DNA of 64,000 bases from Akkermansiaceae bacterium (GCA_030725745.1 JANRFH010000047.1:1-64000), one strand, 5' to 3'; counted from the first letter of the stretch, positions 8,991 through 18,127 are shown. A program made the numbers and translations. The notes: generated from the letters alone by a model not told the origin.

Positions 8991-9062
8991 AGGGTTGGTG
9001 GTTGTTATTTGTAGGTGGTTTTCTGTTGCGGTGGTGTTGTGATGCGGAGAGTTTAGATTGAA

Positions 9063-9950
9063 ATGAAAAAGCTGAAGATAGGATTTGTGGGAGCGGGGAG
9101 AATGGGATCGAACATGGCAAGGCGGCTGCATGACTTGGGTTATGATGTAGCGGTGATCCATGATCATCATTTGCCGGTGGCGGAGGCGATCGCAAGGGAG
9201 CTGGATGCGAAGGCGGTGGAGCCTTTGGCGGATGTGACGGCGGCGGCGGATGTGATTTTTACGGTGGTGACGGATGATAAGGCGATGGATGAGATTTTCT
9301 ACGGGGAGGATTCGTTGCTGGTGGGGGCGGAAGGGAAGCTTTTCATCAACTGTGCGACGGTGAGTCCGGAATCGCATGAGAAGGCGGCTGCGGCTGCGGA
9401 GAAGGTGGGCGCGAAGACCTTGGCGGCGAGTATGGCATCATCGATCACGCAGGCACGTGAGGGTACGTTATATCTGATGGTGGGCGGGGATGAGGTGGTT
9501 TTTTCGGAAAACGAGGCGCTGTTGAAGGATATTTCTGCGTCACTGAAGTTCGTGGGGCCGGTGGGAAATGCTGCGAAAATCAAGGCGCTGGTAAACATGG
9601 TGATGAACATCAATACGGCGGGGCTGGCGGAGGGGTTGGGGCTTGGAGACGCGCTAGGGATCGATCTAGATTTACTGCGGGAAGTATTTTCTCAGACGGG
9701 GGCAAACTCGCGGGTATTGGAGACGGATGCGGACGACATGGTGACGCGTGACCATGATTGCTTTTTCTCTGCGGCGCATGCGGCGAAGGATAGCGGGATT
9801 GCGAATGCGCTTGCGAAGGCTGCAGGGGTAAAGGTGCCGCTTTCAGCCGCGACAGAAAGCCAGTATCGTAAGCTGATCGGGCTGGATCGTGGTGGGCTGG
9901 ATAAATCGGCGGTGTCGGAACTGACTTTCAAGGGAAGAACGGAAGACTGA
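9063..9950 (+). CDS. NAD(P)-dependent beta-hydroxyacid dehydrogenase (HIBADH family)
   Basis: A 295-residue cytosolic oxidoreductase of the 3-hydroxyisobutyrate / tartronate-semialdehyde reductase family. The N-terminal Rossmann domain starts with GFVGAGRMG (residues 7-15). The catalytic lysine is K174 in K-A-L-V-N178, fitting the family's K-x3-N pattern. The usual substrate loop D-A-P-V-S-G-G is replaced by A-S-M-A-S-S, so the substrate cannot be named and may be unusual. The start ATG at 9063 follows GGAGAGTTTAGATTGAA. The gene is followed after four bases by an alpha/beta hydrolase on the same strand, so they are probably co-transcribed. Confidence 0.85.
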   Translation: MKKLKIGFVGAGRMGSNMARRLHDLGYDVAVIHDHHLPVAEAIARELDAKAVEPLADVTAAADVIFTVVTDDKAMDEIFYGEDSLLVGAEGKLFINCATVSPESHEKAAAAAEKVGAKTLAASMASSITQAREGTLYLMVGGDEVVFSENEALLKDISASLKFVGPVGNAAKIKALVNMVMNINTAGLAEGLGLGDALGIDLDLLREVFSQTGANSRVLETDADDMVTRDHDCFFSAAHAAKDSGIANALAKAAGVKVPLSAATESQYRKLIGLDRGGLDKSAVSELTFKGRTED

Positions 9951-9954
9951 ATTT

Positions 9955-10686
9955 ATGAATGCGATGAGCGGGATAAAGAATGGGAATGGAGAGACGCTAG
10001 ATGTTTCGTTCCAAGGCGGGACAAGGCTGGATGCGATTGTTATCCTGGGTCATGGGGTGACGGGGAATAAAGATAGGCCATTACTGAAGGCGATTGCTAA
10101 AGGGTTGGCAGCAAAGGGCTGGCCTTGCCTGCGTTTTTCGTTTTCTGGAAACGGTGATTCTGAAGGAAATTTCGAGGACTCGACGATCACCAAGGAGATG
10201 GAGGATCTGGCGGCGGTGATGAAGACGGTGCCGCAGGAAAAGAGGATCGCCTATGTGGGGCACAGCATGGGTGCGGCGGTAGGGGTGCTGACGGCGAATA
10301 AACGCATGTCTCTGCAGACCTTGGTTTCGCTGGCTGGGATGGTGAGGACGGCGGATTTCCTAGATAGGGAATTTGGAGATGTGGTGCCCGGAGAAGGTAA
10401 CATGTGGGACGAAGAGGGATGCTCGCTCTCGACGACCTTTGCCAACGACATGCGGCATATTGGAGATGTGCTGGATGAGGCGGCGGAGGTTGTGCAGCCA
10501 TGGTTGTTCATCCATGGGGCGGATGACGATGTGGTTCCCGTAGCTGATAGCCGTGATGCCTTCGCCGTGGCGAAGTGCGAGAAGCGGCTAATCGAAATAC
10601 CCGGGGAAGGGCATTCATTCAGCGAGGAAAGCTATCAGCAGATTATCAATGCGATTGATTCTTGGCTGAAGCAGAGTTTCGGATGA
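9955..10686 (+). CDS. Alpha/beta hydrolase (serine esterase/peptidase-like)
   Basis: A 243-residue single-domain alpha/beta hydrolase without signal peptide. The catalytic triad is visible: nucleophile S104 in GHSMG, an acid at D190-D192 in HGADDDVVP, and H220 in GEGHSF. The oxyanion region is LGHGVTGNKD near the N-terminus. This arrangement matches small esterases and acyl-peptidase-like hydrolases, and the substrate is unknown. It begins four bases after the dehydrogenase gene and ends 12 bases before a convergent gene. Confidence 0.82.
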   Translation: MNAMSGIKNGNGETLDVSFQGGTRLDAIVILGHGVTGNKDRPLLKAIAKGLAAKGWPCLRFSFSGNGDSEGNFEDSTITKEMEDLAAVMKTVPQEKRIAYVGHSMGAAVGVLTANKRMSLQTLVSLAGMVRTADFLDREFGDVVPGEGNMWDEEGCSLSTTFANDMRHIGDVLDEAAEVVQPWLFIHGADDDVVPVADSRDAFAVAKCEKRLIEIPGEGHSFSEESYQQIINAIDSWLKQSFG

Positions 10687-10698
10687 GCTAGAGCGGCT

Positions 10699-11592
10699 TC
10701 ACTTTTCTAGGAGAAGCATGACCGGGGTGTGGTCGGAGATTTCAAGTGGAACATCGGCATAGACCTTCGCCTGATTTTCCTTGAATCCGATGGTCATCAT
10801 GAAGTCGAAGGTCGTCGGCTTGAATCGCTCATCGTCCGGATGGTTGCGCCAGGTAAGGCGATTTTCCTTCGGGGTTTTATCCCACGTGTTGTGGAAGCCT
10901 GCTGCCAAGAAATCCTTGACCACGGTGCATTTCGGAAACTGACCGTCGTCGTTGGTGTTGAAGTCGCCAGCGATCAGCCAGCCGACGATTTTTTCTCCGG
11001 CGAATTGCTTCTCCATAGCTGCCTTGTGGGCGATGATTTGTCGTGTGGATTCGGCGCGCGTCTTGGCGATATTCAGTTCACCTTCGGGAGTGTCGCTACC
11101 GTTGTTGCTCTTCATGTGGACGGAATAGAGCATGATGAGACCTCCGTCTGGATGCTCAAGAGCGGCGAAAGCGAAGCCGCGGCGAAGGCTGGGAAGGTTC
11201 TCGGTGAGAGCGAAGTCTACGAACCATGCGGAGTGCGCTTTCAAGCTTGAAGCGATGGCGCATTGTTGAAGGTCGGGATTCCCTGAATTGGTATCGAGGA
11301 ATTTGCTGAAAACATCGACCTTCATGCCGGGAAATTCCTTCATGAGATTTGCAAACGCCTTTTCATCGGTCAGTTCCTGTGCGAGGAGGATCTGAGGGGC
11401 GAGTTTACCTAGGATTTCTTTCGCACCTTTGGTTTGTTCTGCTTGTTCTTTTTCCGAAGCGCCGGGGCGGCCTCCTGGAAACCACTCCATATTCCAAGTG
11501 ACGGTGCGAAGGGGCTCTGCGCTAAGCATGGCGGTAAGAGCGAGTCCTAGGACTGCTGTGATGAGAGGAGTGATCCGGTTATTGATTTGCAT
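10699..11592 (-). CDS. Secreted endonuclease/exonuclease/phosphatase family protein
   Basis: A 297-residue protein with a hydrophobic N-terminal segment ending A-M-L-S-A, a probable signal peptide, followed by an EEP fold. Family landmarks are the early N-M-E (residues about 34-36), an acidic residue in LLAQELTD, S-V-H-M-K, the metal/phosphate motif A-G-D-F-N-T-N-D, and the terminal catalytic S-D-H-T-P. The catalytic set looks intact. The family includes DNases, phosphodiesterases and inositol-phosphatase-like enzymes, so the substrate is not set by sequence. It is transcribed toward the hydrolase gene. Confidence 0.82.
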   Translation of the reverse strand: MQINNRITPLITAVLGLALTAMLSAEPLRTVTWNMEWFPGGRPGASEKEQAEQTKGAKEILGKLAPQILLAQELTDEKAFANLMKEFPGMKVDVFSKFLDTNSGNPDLQQCAIASSLKAHSAWFVDFALTENLPSLRRGFAFAALEHPDGGLIMLYSVHMKSNNGSDTPEGELNIAKTRAESTRQIIAHKAAMEKQFAGEKIVGWLIAGDFNTNDDGQFPKCTVVKDFLAAGFHNTWDKTPKENRLTWRNHPDDERFKPTTFDFMMTIGFKENQAKVYADVPLEISDHTPVMLLLEK

Positions 11593-11740
11593 GAGCTTGG
11601 AAAGTTAGAGTTTTTTCACTTTGAATGGCTTTTCGTCGAAATCCAATGAATTCGCCAAAATCATTTAAAGCAGCCCATGAGCCATTGATCTGGGGGATTG
11701 TTGCTTGCAGGGAGGCACGGGGGTTGGCAGCCTTTGCGAC

Positions 11741-13378
11741 ATGTTCCGACGCGTTTCGAGATTCCTGTCTTACATCCTTATTCCTGCTGTGTTGCTTGCC
11801 GGGGGGCTTTGTCCGGCGCAACAAGCTGACGAGCCAACCGAAGCTGTCGTTGAAAAATCTCTGGACGATAAGATTAATGATGCGGTGAGTCCCTACACTG
11901 ATGCTATATCCACGGTGGTTTTCGTGCCTGTCTGGAAAGGGCAAGTAGGGCCAGAAGGGGAGAAAGTTGATTTGGAGGTTCCGTTTGTTTTACTCTGGCT
12001 TGCTGCCGCAGCGTTTTTCCTAACGTTTTTCTTCAAGTTTATTAATCTTCGGGGCTTTGCCCTAGCGCTACGAACGGTGAAGGGAAAATATTCGAAAAGT
12101 GATGACCCCGGAGAAATTACGCATTTCCAGGCTCTGACAGCAGCGGTCTCGGGAACGGTGGGTCTGGGAAATATCGCAGGTGTGGCCATTGCAATCAGCA
12201 TGGGCGGCCCGGGTGCGGCTTTTTGGATGGTGGTAATGGGGCTTTGTGGCATGTCGAGTAAGTTCGCCGAGTGCACCTTGGGTGTGAAATACCGCCAGAT
12301 TGACAAAGACGGCAAGGTTCACGGTGGAGCCATGCATTACTTGACGAGAGGCTTCGCCGCGAGAGGTATGGGGCCGCTTGGAAAGACTTTGGCAGTGTTT
12401 TTTGGAATCTGCTGCATCGGTGCGTCCTTTGGAGGCGGGAACATGTATCAAATTAACCAAGCAACTTCACAGTTGGTAAATGTAACTGGCGGGGCGGAAA
12501 GCTTTTTTGCCGACAAGCAGTGGTTGTTCGGTCTTGCGGTGGCCATTCTTGTTGGTGCTGCGATCATTGGGGGTATTGCCCGGATCGGAAAAATTACGGC
12601 AAGTTTAGTTCCTACAATGACGGTGATTTATATCATCGGTTGTTTCATCGTTCTTGGTTCGCATCTCGATAAGATCGTCCCGACCTTTGGATTAATCTTC
12701 ACCAGTGCTTTCAGCGGAGAGGCTTTGGCAGGAGGCTTTGTTGGGACATTGCTTCAGGGGATTCGTAGAGCGGCGTTTTCGAACGAAGCAGGAATCGGTT
12801 CAGCCCCTATCGCCCATGCAGCTGTGAAGACTCGTTATGCGGCAAGTGAGGGTCTTGTGGCACTGCTGGAGCCTTTTGTTGATACGGTGATCATTTGCAC
12901 CATGACTGCTCTCGTAGTGCTCGTGACGGGTGACTATATGCACCGTGGAGATGATGGTATCACGATTACTTCGGATTCGTTTGCATCTGTGGTGCCTTGG
13001 TTCTCTTACGTGCTTTCGGTTGCTGTTATCCTCTTCGCACTTTCGACGCTTATTAGCTGGTCTTACTACGGACTTCAGGCGTGGAAATTCCTTTTTGGAA
13101 AATCGAAGGCCTCGGACATGACGTTCAAACTGATATTCTGTTTTGTGATCATCCTTGGTGCGGCGATGTCTCCCGGTAAGGTGATCGATTTCTCGGATGC
13201 GATGTTGTTTAGCATGTCGTTTGCGAATCTGCTGGGGGTTTACCTTCTTCTTCCTGTCATCAAGCGAGAGCTGAAGAAATTCGTGCTATTCACCAAGCGT
13301 GTTGATGCCGGTGAATCTATCGAGATGGCGGATGCGCACGTGAAGTCGCAGCTTCCTGATCTGGAGGGACGTGCTTGA
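11741..13378 (+). CDS. Sodium/alanine(glycine) symporter, AGCS family
   Basis: A polytopic inner-membrane protein of about 545 residues that imports alanine, glycine or a related small amino acid with Na+. The AGCS signatures are clear: FQALTAAVSGTVGLGNIAGV, then GGPGAAFWM and GMSSKFAECTLG, and later FSNEAGIGSAPIAHA. The ATG at 11741 is chosen over the TTG at 11705 because it opens a short basic, hydrophobic leader (M-F-R-R-V-S-R-F-L). Residues 20-70 form an extra N-terminal exported segment before the transporter core, longer than in most AGCS proteins. Roughly ten membrane segments follow. Confidence 0.88.
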   Translation: MFRRVSRFLSYILIPAVLLAGGLCPAQQADEPTEAVVEKSLDDKINDAVSPYTDAISTVVFVPVWKGQVGPEGEKVDLEVPFVLLWLAAAAFFLTFFFKFINLRGFALALRTVKGKYSKSDDPGEITHFQALTAAVSGTVGLGNIAGVAIAISMGGPGAAFWMVVMGLCGMSSKFAECTLGVKYRQIDKDGKVHGGAMHYLTRGFAARGMGPLGKTLAVFFGICCIGASFGGGNMYQINQATSQLVNVTGGAESFFADKQWLFGLAVAILVGAAIIGGIARIGKITASLVPTMTVIYIIGCFIVLGSHLDKIVPTFGLIFTSAFSGEALAGGFVGTLLQGIRRAAFSNEAGIGSAPIAHAAVKTRYAASEGLVALLEPFVDTVIICTMTALVVLVTGDYMHRGDDGITITSDSFASVVPWFSYVLSVAVILFALSTLISWSYYGLQAWKFLFGKSKASDMTFKLIFCFVIILGAAMSPGKVIDFSDAMLFSMSFANLLGVYLLLPVIKRELKKFVLFTKRVDAGESIEMADAHVKSQLPDLEGRA

Positions 13379-13408
13379 TCTGGGCTGAGCTTGGATGATG
13401 TTTGTGGC

Positions 13409-15451
13409 ATGGCGCGTGAATACAAACTGCAGCGGTCGAAGCCGGTATCGTCCTCAGGGATCGATTATGAAAAGGAACTGAACGAAGAGCAGTTCCGTGC
13501 GGTGACCTCTGCTCCGGGAAAGGCTCTGGTTATCGCTGGGGCGGGATCGGGCAAGACGCGGACGCTGACGTATCGGGTGTCTTGGTTATTGGATCGCGGG
13601 GAAAACGCGCGGAATATCCTGCTGCTGACGTTCACCAACAAAGCGGCGCGGGAGATGGTGGAGCGGGTGAGGAGTCTGGTGGCGGGGGATGTGGCGGATC
13701 TGTGGGCAGGGACTTTTCACTCGATCTGTAATCGAATTTTGCGCAGGCATGCGGAGGAGATCGGGTTTACGAAGTCGTTTTCGATCCTGGATCGCGACGA
13801 TCAGAAATCGCTGATGAGTGCGGTGGTCGCGGCGAGTAACATCGATACGAAGCAACGGCGTTTCCCGAAGGCTGATGTGTTGATCTCGATGTTCAGTCTG
13901 ATGGCGAACACGGGAGTGACGTTGCAGGAAGTGCTGCGTGAAAGGTATCCGTATTTCGGTGATTGGGAGGAGGAACTGGAAAAGGTGGGGAAGGGTTATG
14001 CGAAGAAGAAGCGGGATACGAACTCGCTGGATTTCGACGACATGCTGGTGATGGCGGTGGAGCTTTTCAAAGGGCATCCGGATGTGCTGGCGATCTATCA
14101 GAAGCGTTTCCGGAACATCCTGGTGGACGAGTATCAGGACACGAACTCGGTGCAGAGCGAGTTGATCGATCTACTTGCGGGCGAGTCTAACAGCCTGATG
14201 GCGGTGGGTGATGATTCGCAATCGATCTACTCGTGGCGCGGGGCAGAGGTGGATCACATTTTGAATTTCCAGAAGCGCTATCCGGAGTCGGTGGTGCACA
14301 CGATCGAGACGAATTACCGGAGCGTGCCGGAGATCCTAGATCTCTCGAACGCGGCAATTTCCGCGAACAAGATGAGGTTTGAGAAAAACCTGAAGTCTTC
14401 GCGGGCGGAGGTGGGTGCGAAGCCTGCCTTGGTGGCGGTAGAAGATCCGTCTTCGCAGGCGATTTTTGTCGCGCAGCGGATGCTGGAGCTTCGCGACGAG
14501 GAGGGGATCGAGCTATCCGAGATGGCGGTGCTTTACCGGGCGCACTTCCAGAGCCTTGAGATTCAGATGGAGCTGACGCGGCGGGGGATACCTTTTGCGA
14601 TCACCAGCGGGCTGCGGTTTTTCGAGCAGGCGCATATCAAGGATGTGGCGGCATTTCTGCGTTTCGTGACAAACCGCAAGGACGAGGTGAGTTTTAAGCG
14701 CATGGTGCAGTTACTGCCGGGTTGTGGGCCAGGAACTTCTGAGAAGGTGTGGCAGAAGTGGCTGCGCGATCCGGTTTGCGGAAATCCTGAGCCGCCGGAT
14801 AAATGGTCGGAAATTTTCATCGGCTATCCACTCCCGAAAAAGGCGGCGAAGCATTGGGAGCAGCTTTGCTACACGCTCGACGAGCTGAATCCAGGCGGGG
14901 TTTTCGCGACCCCTTCGGAAATGATCTTCAGTGTGCTGGAGGGGGTTTATGACGACTACCTGAAAGAGAGTTTCGACAACTACGAGGCGCGGCGGGCGGA
15001 TATCGAGCAGCTCATCCAATACGGGACGACCTTTGAGGATGTGCTGGAGTTCCTCGCGCAGCTTTCGCTGATGAGCACGACGGATGGCGAGCCGACCGGC
15101 GACAAATCCGAGCTGGATGATGACAAGGTGACCCTGTCATCGATTCATCAGGCGAAAGGTCTGGAGTGGAAGGTAGTTTTCCTGATCTGGCTGGTGGACG
15201 GGCAGTTTCCTAACGGTCGCATCCTTGAAATGGACGATGAGGCGGCGTTCGAGGAAGAGCGGCGGTTGTTCTACGTGGCGCTGACACGAGCGAAGGACGA
15301 GCTTTATCTCAGCTACCCGATGCTGAATCCGAAGAGCTACACGGGAGATATCCTTTGCCGGCCTTCGAGGTTTCTGGACGATTTTCCGAAGGAGATGGTG
15401 GAGGAGTGGAACGTCGGGAACGAATGGGTGGGGGATGACGATCCGTTCTGA
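13409..15451 (+). CDS. Superfamily 1A ATP-dependent DNA helicase (UvrD/PcrA/Rep type)
   Basis: A 3'-5' DNA helicase of 680 residues acting in repair and replication restart. Motifs in order: Q motif region NEEQFRAV, Walker A AGAGSGKT (43-50), motif Ia LLTFTNKAA, Walker B DEYQDTN (from 240), motif III GDDSQSIYSWRGA, motif IV ETNYRS, motif V SSIHQAKGLEW, motif VI FYVALTRAKD. All key residues are present. It lacks the long C-terminal UvrB/RNA-polymerase-binding tail of E. coli UvrD. The ATG at 13409 is preferred over the TTG at 13391. The stop is immediately followed by an AT repeat and a terminator hairpin. Confidence 0.93.
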   Translation: MAREYKLQRSKPVSSSGIDYEKELNEEQFRAVTSAPGKALVIAGAGSGKTRTLTYRVSWLLDRGENARNILLLTFTNKAAREMVERVRSLVAGDVADLWAGTFHSICNRILRRHAEEIGFTKSFSILDRDDQKSLMSAVVAASNIDTKQRRFPKADVLISMFSLMANTGVTLQEVLRERYPYFGDWEEELEKVGKGYAKKKRDTNSLDFDDMLVMAVELFKGHPDVLAIYQKRFRNILVDEYQDTNSVQSELIDLLAGESNSLMAVGDDSQSIYSWRGAEVDHILNFQKRYPESVVHTIETNYRSVPEILDLSNAAISANKMRFEKNLKSSRAEVGAKPALVAVEDPSSQAIFVAQRMLELRDEEGIELSEMAVLYRAHFQSLEIQMELTRRGIPFAITSGLRFFEQAHIKDVAAFLRFVTNRKDEVSFKRMVQLLPGCGPGTSEKVWQKWLRDPVCGNPEPPDKWSEIFIGYPLPKKAAKHWEQLCYTLDELNPGGVFATPSEMIFSVLEGVYDDYLKESFDNYEARRADIEQLIQYGTTFEDVLEFLAQLSLMSTTDGEPTGDKSELDDDKVTLSSIHQAKGLEWKVVFLIWLVDGQFPNGRILEMDDEAAFEEERRLFYVALTRAKDELYLSYPMLNPKSYTGDILCRPSRFLDDFPKEMVEEWNVGNEWVGDDDPF

Positions 15452-15480
15452 AACTCTAAATATTAAACTTTAAATCTCAG
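15451..15480. repeat. Dispersed AT repeat B, copy 2
   Basis: AAACTCTAAATATTAAACTT followed by TAAATCTCAG, starting at the last base of the helicase stop codon. It differs from copy 1 at a few positions. Confidence 0.75.
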
Positions 15481-15495
15481 GGAAGAGGGAATGAA

Positions 15496-15521
15496 AAAGG
15501 CGAGCCTTGTGGCTCGCCTTT
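15496..15521. terminator. Bidirectional intrinsic terminator
   Basis: Perfect 11-bp stem AAAGGCGAGCC / GGCTCGCCTTT with a TTGT loop. Read on the minus strand it is followed by a run of T, so it suits the leftward bactofilin gene best. It also lies 45 bases after the helicase stop. Confidence 0.8.
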
Positions 15522-15542
15522 GGAAAGTTGTGGGAAGGGGGA

Positions 15543-15863
15543 TTATCCTCCGATCTCGGTGCGGCCGGTGAGTTGGGCACCTTCTTCCATGGAGAATACC
15601 TTGGATTTGATGTCGCCGTTGATCTTGGATTTGTCCTTCAGTTCGCAGCGTTGGGAAGTGATCATGCCTTCGACATTGCCGTAGACTTTGACCTCCCCGG
15701 CGCTGACATCACCTTTCACTAGGGCGTTTTCCCCGATGGTGATCTTGCCTTTATCTGAGGTGATTTCACCTTCGATTTTGCCATCGATGATCATGTCGTT
15801 GGAGAAACGGATGGAGCCGATAATTTCGATTCCAGTGGAGAGGACGTTGGTAGCATTTGCCAT
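15543..15863 (-). CDS. Bactofilin (polymer-forming cytoskeletal protein)
   Basis: Bactofilins self-assemble without nucleotide into filaments that position envelope enzymes. The start chosen is the ATG at 15863 (MANATNVLSTGIEI), giving 106 residues. The longer open frame upstream overlaps the divergent FHA gene and lacks family similarity. The body is a beta-helix of short repeats, seen as alternating hydrophobic/Gly units such as IIGSIRFSND, IDGKIEGEI, VKGDVSAGEVKVYGNVEG and INGDIKSK. There is almost no tail beyond the helix, ending G-R-T-E-I-G-G. It is divergent from the FHA-domain gene and followed by a strong terminator. Confidence 0.9.
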   Translation of the reverse strand: MANATNVLSTGIEIIGSIRFSNDMIIDGKIEGEITSDKGKITIGENALVKGDVSAGEVKVYGNVEGMITSQRCELKDKSKINGDIKSKVFSMEEGAQLTGRTEIGG

Positions 15864-15992
15864 GATGCCAGTAGAAAAGCAGATGGGGGAAGGGGTGGCA
15901 ACTGGAAACATTCCAGAAATACCTGCATTTTTGGTGTGCGTATTCGTGGCGGGCTGAGATAGAAAGGATGCGGACAACGCGTTTCTAATAAT

Positions 15993-16607
15993 ATGCCCAG
16001 AGTCATCATCACCGTTCCAGATAGTAATCCGCAGCCGTACCGCTTTAAACTCGACCGCGAAGTCGTGAATATGGGGCGTGGCAGCGACAACGATATCGTC
16101 ATCGACAGCGGTTCGGTCTCCGGCAAGCACGCGGAGATGCACCGCGTGAAAGGCGGCTACGAGCTGAGGGATCTGGGATCGACCAATGGCATCAAGCTAA
16201 ACGACAACCGGCAGCAGATGATCGTCCTCCGTTCAGGAATGACGGCGCATTTGGGTGATGTGTCCTTTGAATTCACACTTTCCGATGATGAGCAGCAGAC
16301 TCTGAAGATCGAGAAGCCTTACGAAGACCTACCGTCGCTCAAGGAGGAGGAACCGAAGAAAAAATCGCCGCGCAAAGAGGAAAAAGTGCCTGAGCGCATC
16401 TCTCTTCGCAGGCCAGAGCTCTCCACTCATTCAGATGGGGCAGGTTTTGGCATGATTATTCTGTTCATGGCACTTGCAGCTATAGCTTTTTGTATCGGAC
16501 TTTCGATCCGGCACAGCAAGGACACCGGGGAATCCCTGTTGAAGGGAATGGTCAACAAAGGCGACATCAGAGAGGTCGTGCCTACCGAAGAAGACCCCGC
16601 GGAGTGA
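15993..16607 (+). CDS. FHA-domain membrane protein
   Basis: A 204-residue protein with an N-terminal forkhead-associated domain that should bind phosphothreonine. The core residues are present: MGRGSDNDIVI (G-R, about 28-38), the S-x-x-H in SGKHAEMHR, and LRDLGSTNGIKLN. A charged Lys/Glu-rich linker spans about 100-145, then one membrane helix at about 152-171 and a short acidic tail. There is no signal peptide, so the FHA domain should be cytoplasmic with the protein anchored near its C-terminus. It is divergent from bactofilin and convergent with ychF. No Ser/Thr kinase is in the window. Confidence 0.85.
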   Translation: MPRVIITVPDSNPQPYRFKLDREVVNMGRGSDNDIVIDSGSVSGKHAEMHRVKGGYELRDLGSTNGIKLNDNRQQMIVLRSGMTAHLGDVSFEFTLSDDEQQTLKIEKPYEDLPSLKEEEPKKKSPRKEEKVPERISLRRPELSTHSDGAGFGMIILFMALAAIAFCIGLSIRHSKDTGESLLKGMVNKGDIREVVPTEEDPAE

Positions 16608-16617
16608 GGTTTTTGCC

Positions 16618-17733
16618 TCAGACGTTGAAGCGGAACTCGATCACATCGCCGTCCTTGACGACGTATTCCTTGCCCTCGATGCGGACTTTGCCGGCTGTTT
16701 TTGCCGCTACCTTTGTGCCAGCGGCCACGAGATCATCGTAATGGACGACCTCGGCCGCGATAAATCCGCGTTCGAAATCTGTGTGAATGACACCGGCTGC
16801 GGCAGGTGCCTTGTCGCCCTCGGTGATCGTCCACGCGCGAGTTTCCTGCACGCCAGTAGTGAGATAGGTACGTAGACCGAGGAGATGATACACACCACGG
16901 ATTAGGGAGGAGACGCCGGAGTCTTTCACACCCATTTCAGCGAGAAATTCTGCAGCTTCCTCTGTAGGCATATCGCTGAGTTCTTCTTCGATCTGGGCGG
17001 AAATGACCACAGCCTCGGCCCCGGAATGCTCGGCTGCGAACTTGCGGACTTGTGCGACGAGGTCGACAGAATCCGGATTTTCCGTTGCGGCTGCAAGTTC
17101 CGCTTCGGAGACGTTGCAGGCGTAGATCGTGCGTTTTGAAGAGAGCAGGAAAAAACCTTTTACTACTTCCGCGTCTTCAGTGGACCATTCGAGAGTTAGG
17201 GCTGGCTTGCCCGCATCGAGGTGTGGCATGATGATATCGATCAGTTCGACTTCTTTCTTGGATTCCTTGTCGCCGCTCTTGGCTTTCTTTTCGCGGGATG
17301 AGCGGCGTTTTTCCAAAGCTGACATGTCGGCGAGGATGAGCTCGGCGTTGATGATCTCGATGTCGCGGATGGGATCTACAGATCCAAGCTCGTGGATGAT
17401 GTCGTCGTTTTCAAAACAACGGACAACCTGCACGATGGCGTCAGTCTCGCGGATGTTCGCGAGGAATTTGTTCCCGAGGCCAGCACCTTCGGAGGCACCT
17501 TCGACCAGACCCGCGATATCGACGAACTCGATGGCGGTTGGAACGAGCTTCTGTGAGCCGGAGATCTTGGAAAGGACGGCGAGCCGTTCATCGGGCACGG
17601 TGACCATGCCTACATTAGGATCGATGGTGCAAAATGGGTAATTCGCCGCTTCCGCTTTGCGGGTGCGGGTCACTGCATTAAAAAGGGTCGATTTCCCGAC
17701 GTTTGGTAGTCCTACGATTCCGGCTTTGAGCAT
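16618..17733 (-). CDS. ychF: Ribosome-binding ATPase YchF/OLA1
   Basis: A conserved Obg-family P-loop protein of 371 residues that binds ribosomes and hydrolyses ATP. Visible features are the G1 loop GLPNVGKST (8-16), FVDIAGLV for the G3 region, N-V-S-E in place of the NKxD specificity motif (typical of YchF's ATP preference), a coiled-coil insert around residues 135-165 and a C-terminal TGS domain (FERGFIAAEVV, KDGDVIEFRF). The ATG at 17733 starts the usual MLKAGIVG. The upstream in-frame extension is Arg/Gln-rich and not family-like. Confidence 0.96.
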   Translation of the reverse strand: MLKAGIVGLPNVGKSTLFNAVTRTRKAEAANYPFCTIDPNVGMVTVPDERLAVLSKISGSQKLVPTAIEFVDIAGLVEGASEGAGLGNKFLANIRETDAIVQVVRCFENDDIIHELGSVDPIRDIEIINAELILADMSALEKRRSSREKKAKSGDKESKKEVELIDIIMPHLDAGKPALTLEWSTEDAEVVKGFFLLSSKRTIYACNVSEAELAAATENPDSVDLVAQVRKFAAEHSGAEAVVISAQIEEELSDMPTEEAAEFLAEMGVKDSGVSSLIRGVYHLLGLRTYLTTGVQETRAWTITEGDKAPAAAGVIHTDFERGFIAAEVVHYDDLVAAGTKVAAKTAGKVRIEGKEYVVKDGDVIEFRFNV

Positions 17734-18127
17734 GGCGGGCGGAGATTGGTCGGGCTTTGAGCGGATGACAAAGCACAAAATGTGGAAATCTGGGAGAATC
17801 GCCCCATCATTTCTTCTCCTTCTCCTCCTATCTCCCTCCGTCTCTCCCTGTAATAAAAGCGGTAATTGGCAAAACGGCTGAATCATGTGTTCCGGTAAAG
17901 AGATTCTAAACCCGCATTTTTCCTATGAGGAGGGAAGGAGGTGTGGGAGGACGGGGAGAAGACTTGGGTGTAGGGGTAGAATGGAAGAGGCTTCTGGGGA
18001 GGTGGAAGAATTGTTGAATTTTCCGTATATTTCCCGATTGACAGCCCCGGATCGGCTGCCTAGTTTTCGCGCCCCTCCGGGTCGGTGCTCTTTTGCACAA
18101 GATCTGCGGGCTACTTGTTATACTGAA
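17734..18127. other. Divergent promoter region between ychF and rplM
   Basis: About 390 bases with no supported gene. It holds a pyrimidine-rich run at 17812-17851 on the plus strand, a purine-rich stretch (G/A) at about 17930-18010, and the probable rplM promoter at 18038-18066. The open frame reaching upstream of rplM to 17885 is fortuitous. Confidence 0.5.
18038..18066 (+). promoter_or_regulatory. Probable sigma-70-type promoter of rplM-rpsI
   Basis: Perfect -35 TTGACA at 18038-18043, a 17-base spacer, and TAGTTT at 18061-18066 followed by a GC-rich discriminator. The transcript would start about 55 bases before the rplM ATG. The same CTAG-containing -10 appears before both tRNA genes. 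Confidence 0.55.

Noticed and set aside
8877-9062. Riboswitch or small RNA in the uvrA-dehydrogenase gap
   Set aside because: The gap is accounted for mainly by repeats B and C; no stable, conserved-looking aptamer fold is apparent.
17885-18127. Extended N-terminus of ribosomal protein L13
   Set aside because: L13 starts at [12 protein letters not shown]; the upstream frame contains the promoter and non-coding leader.
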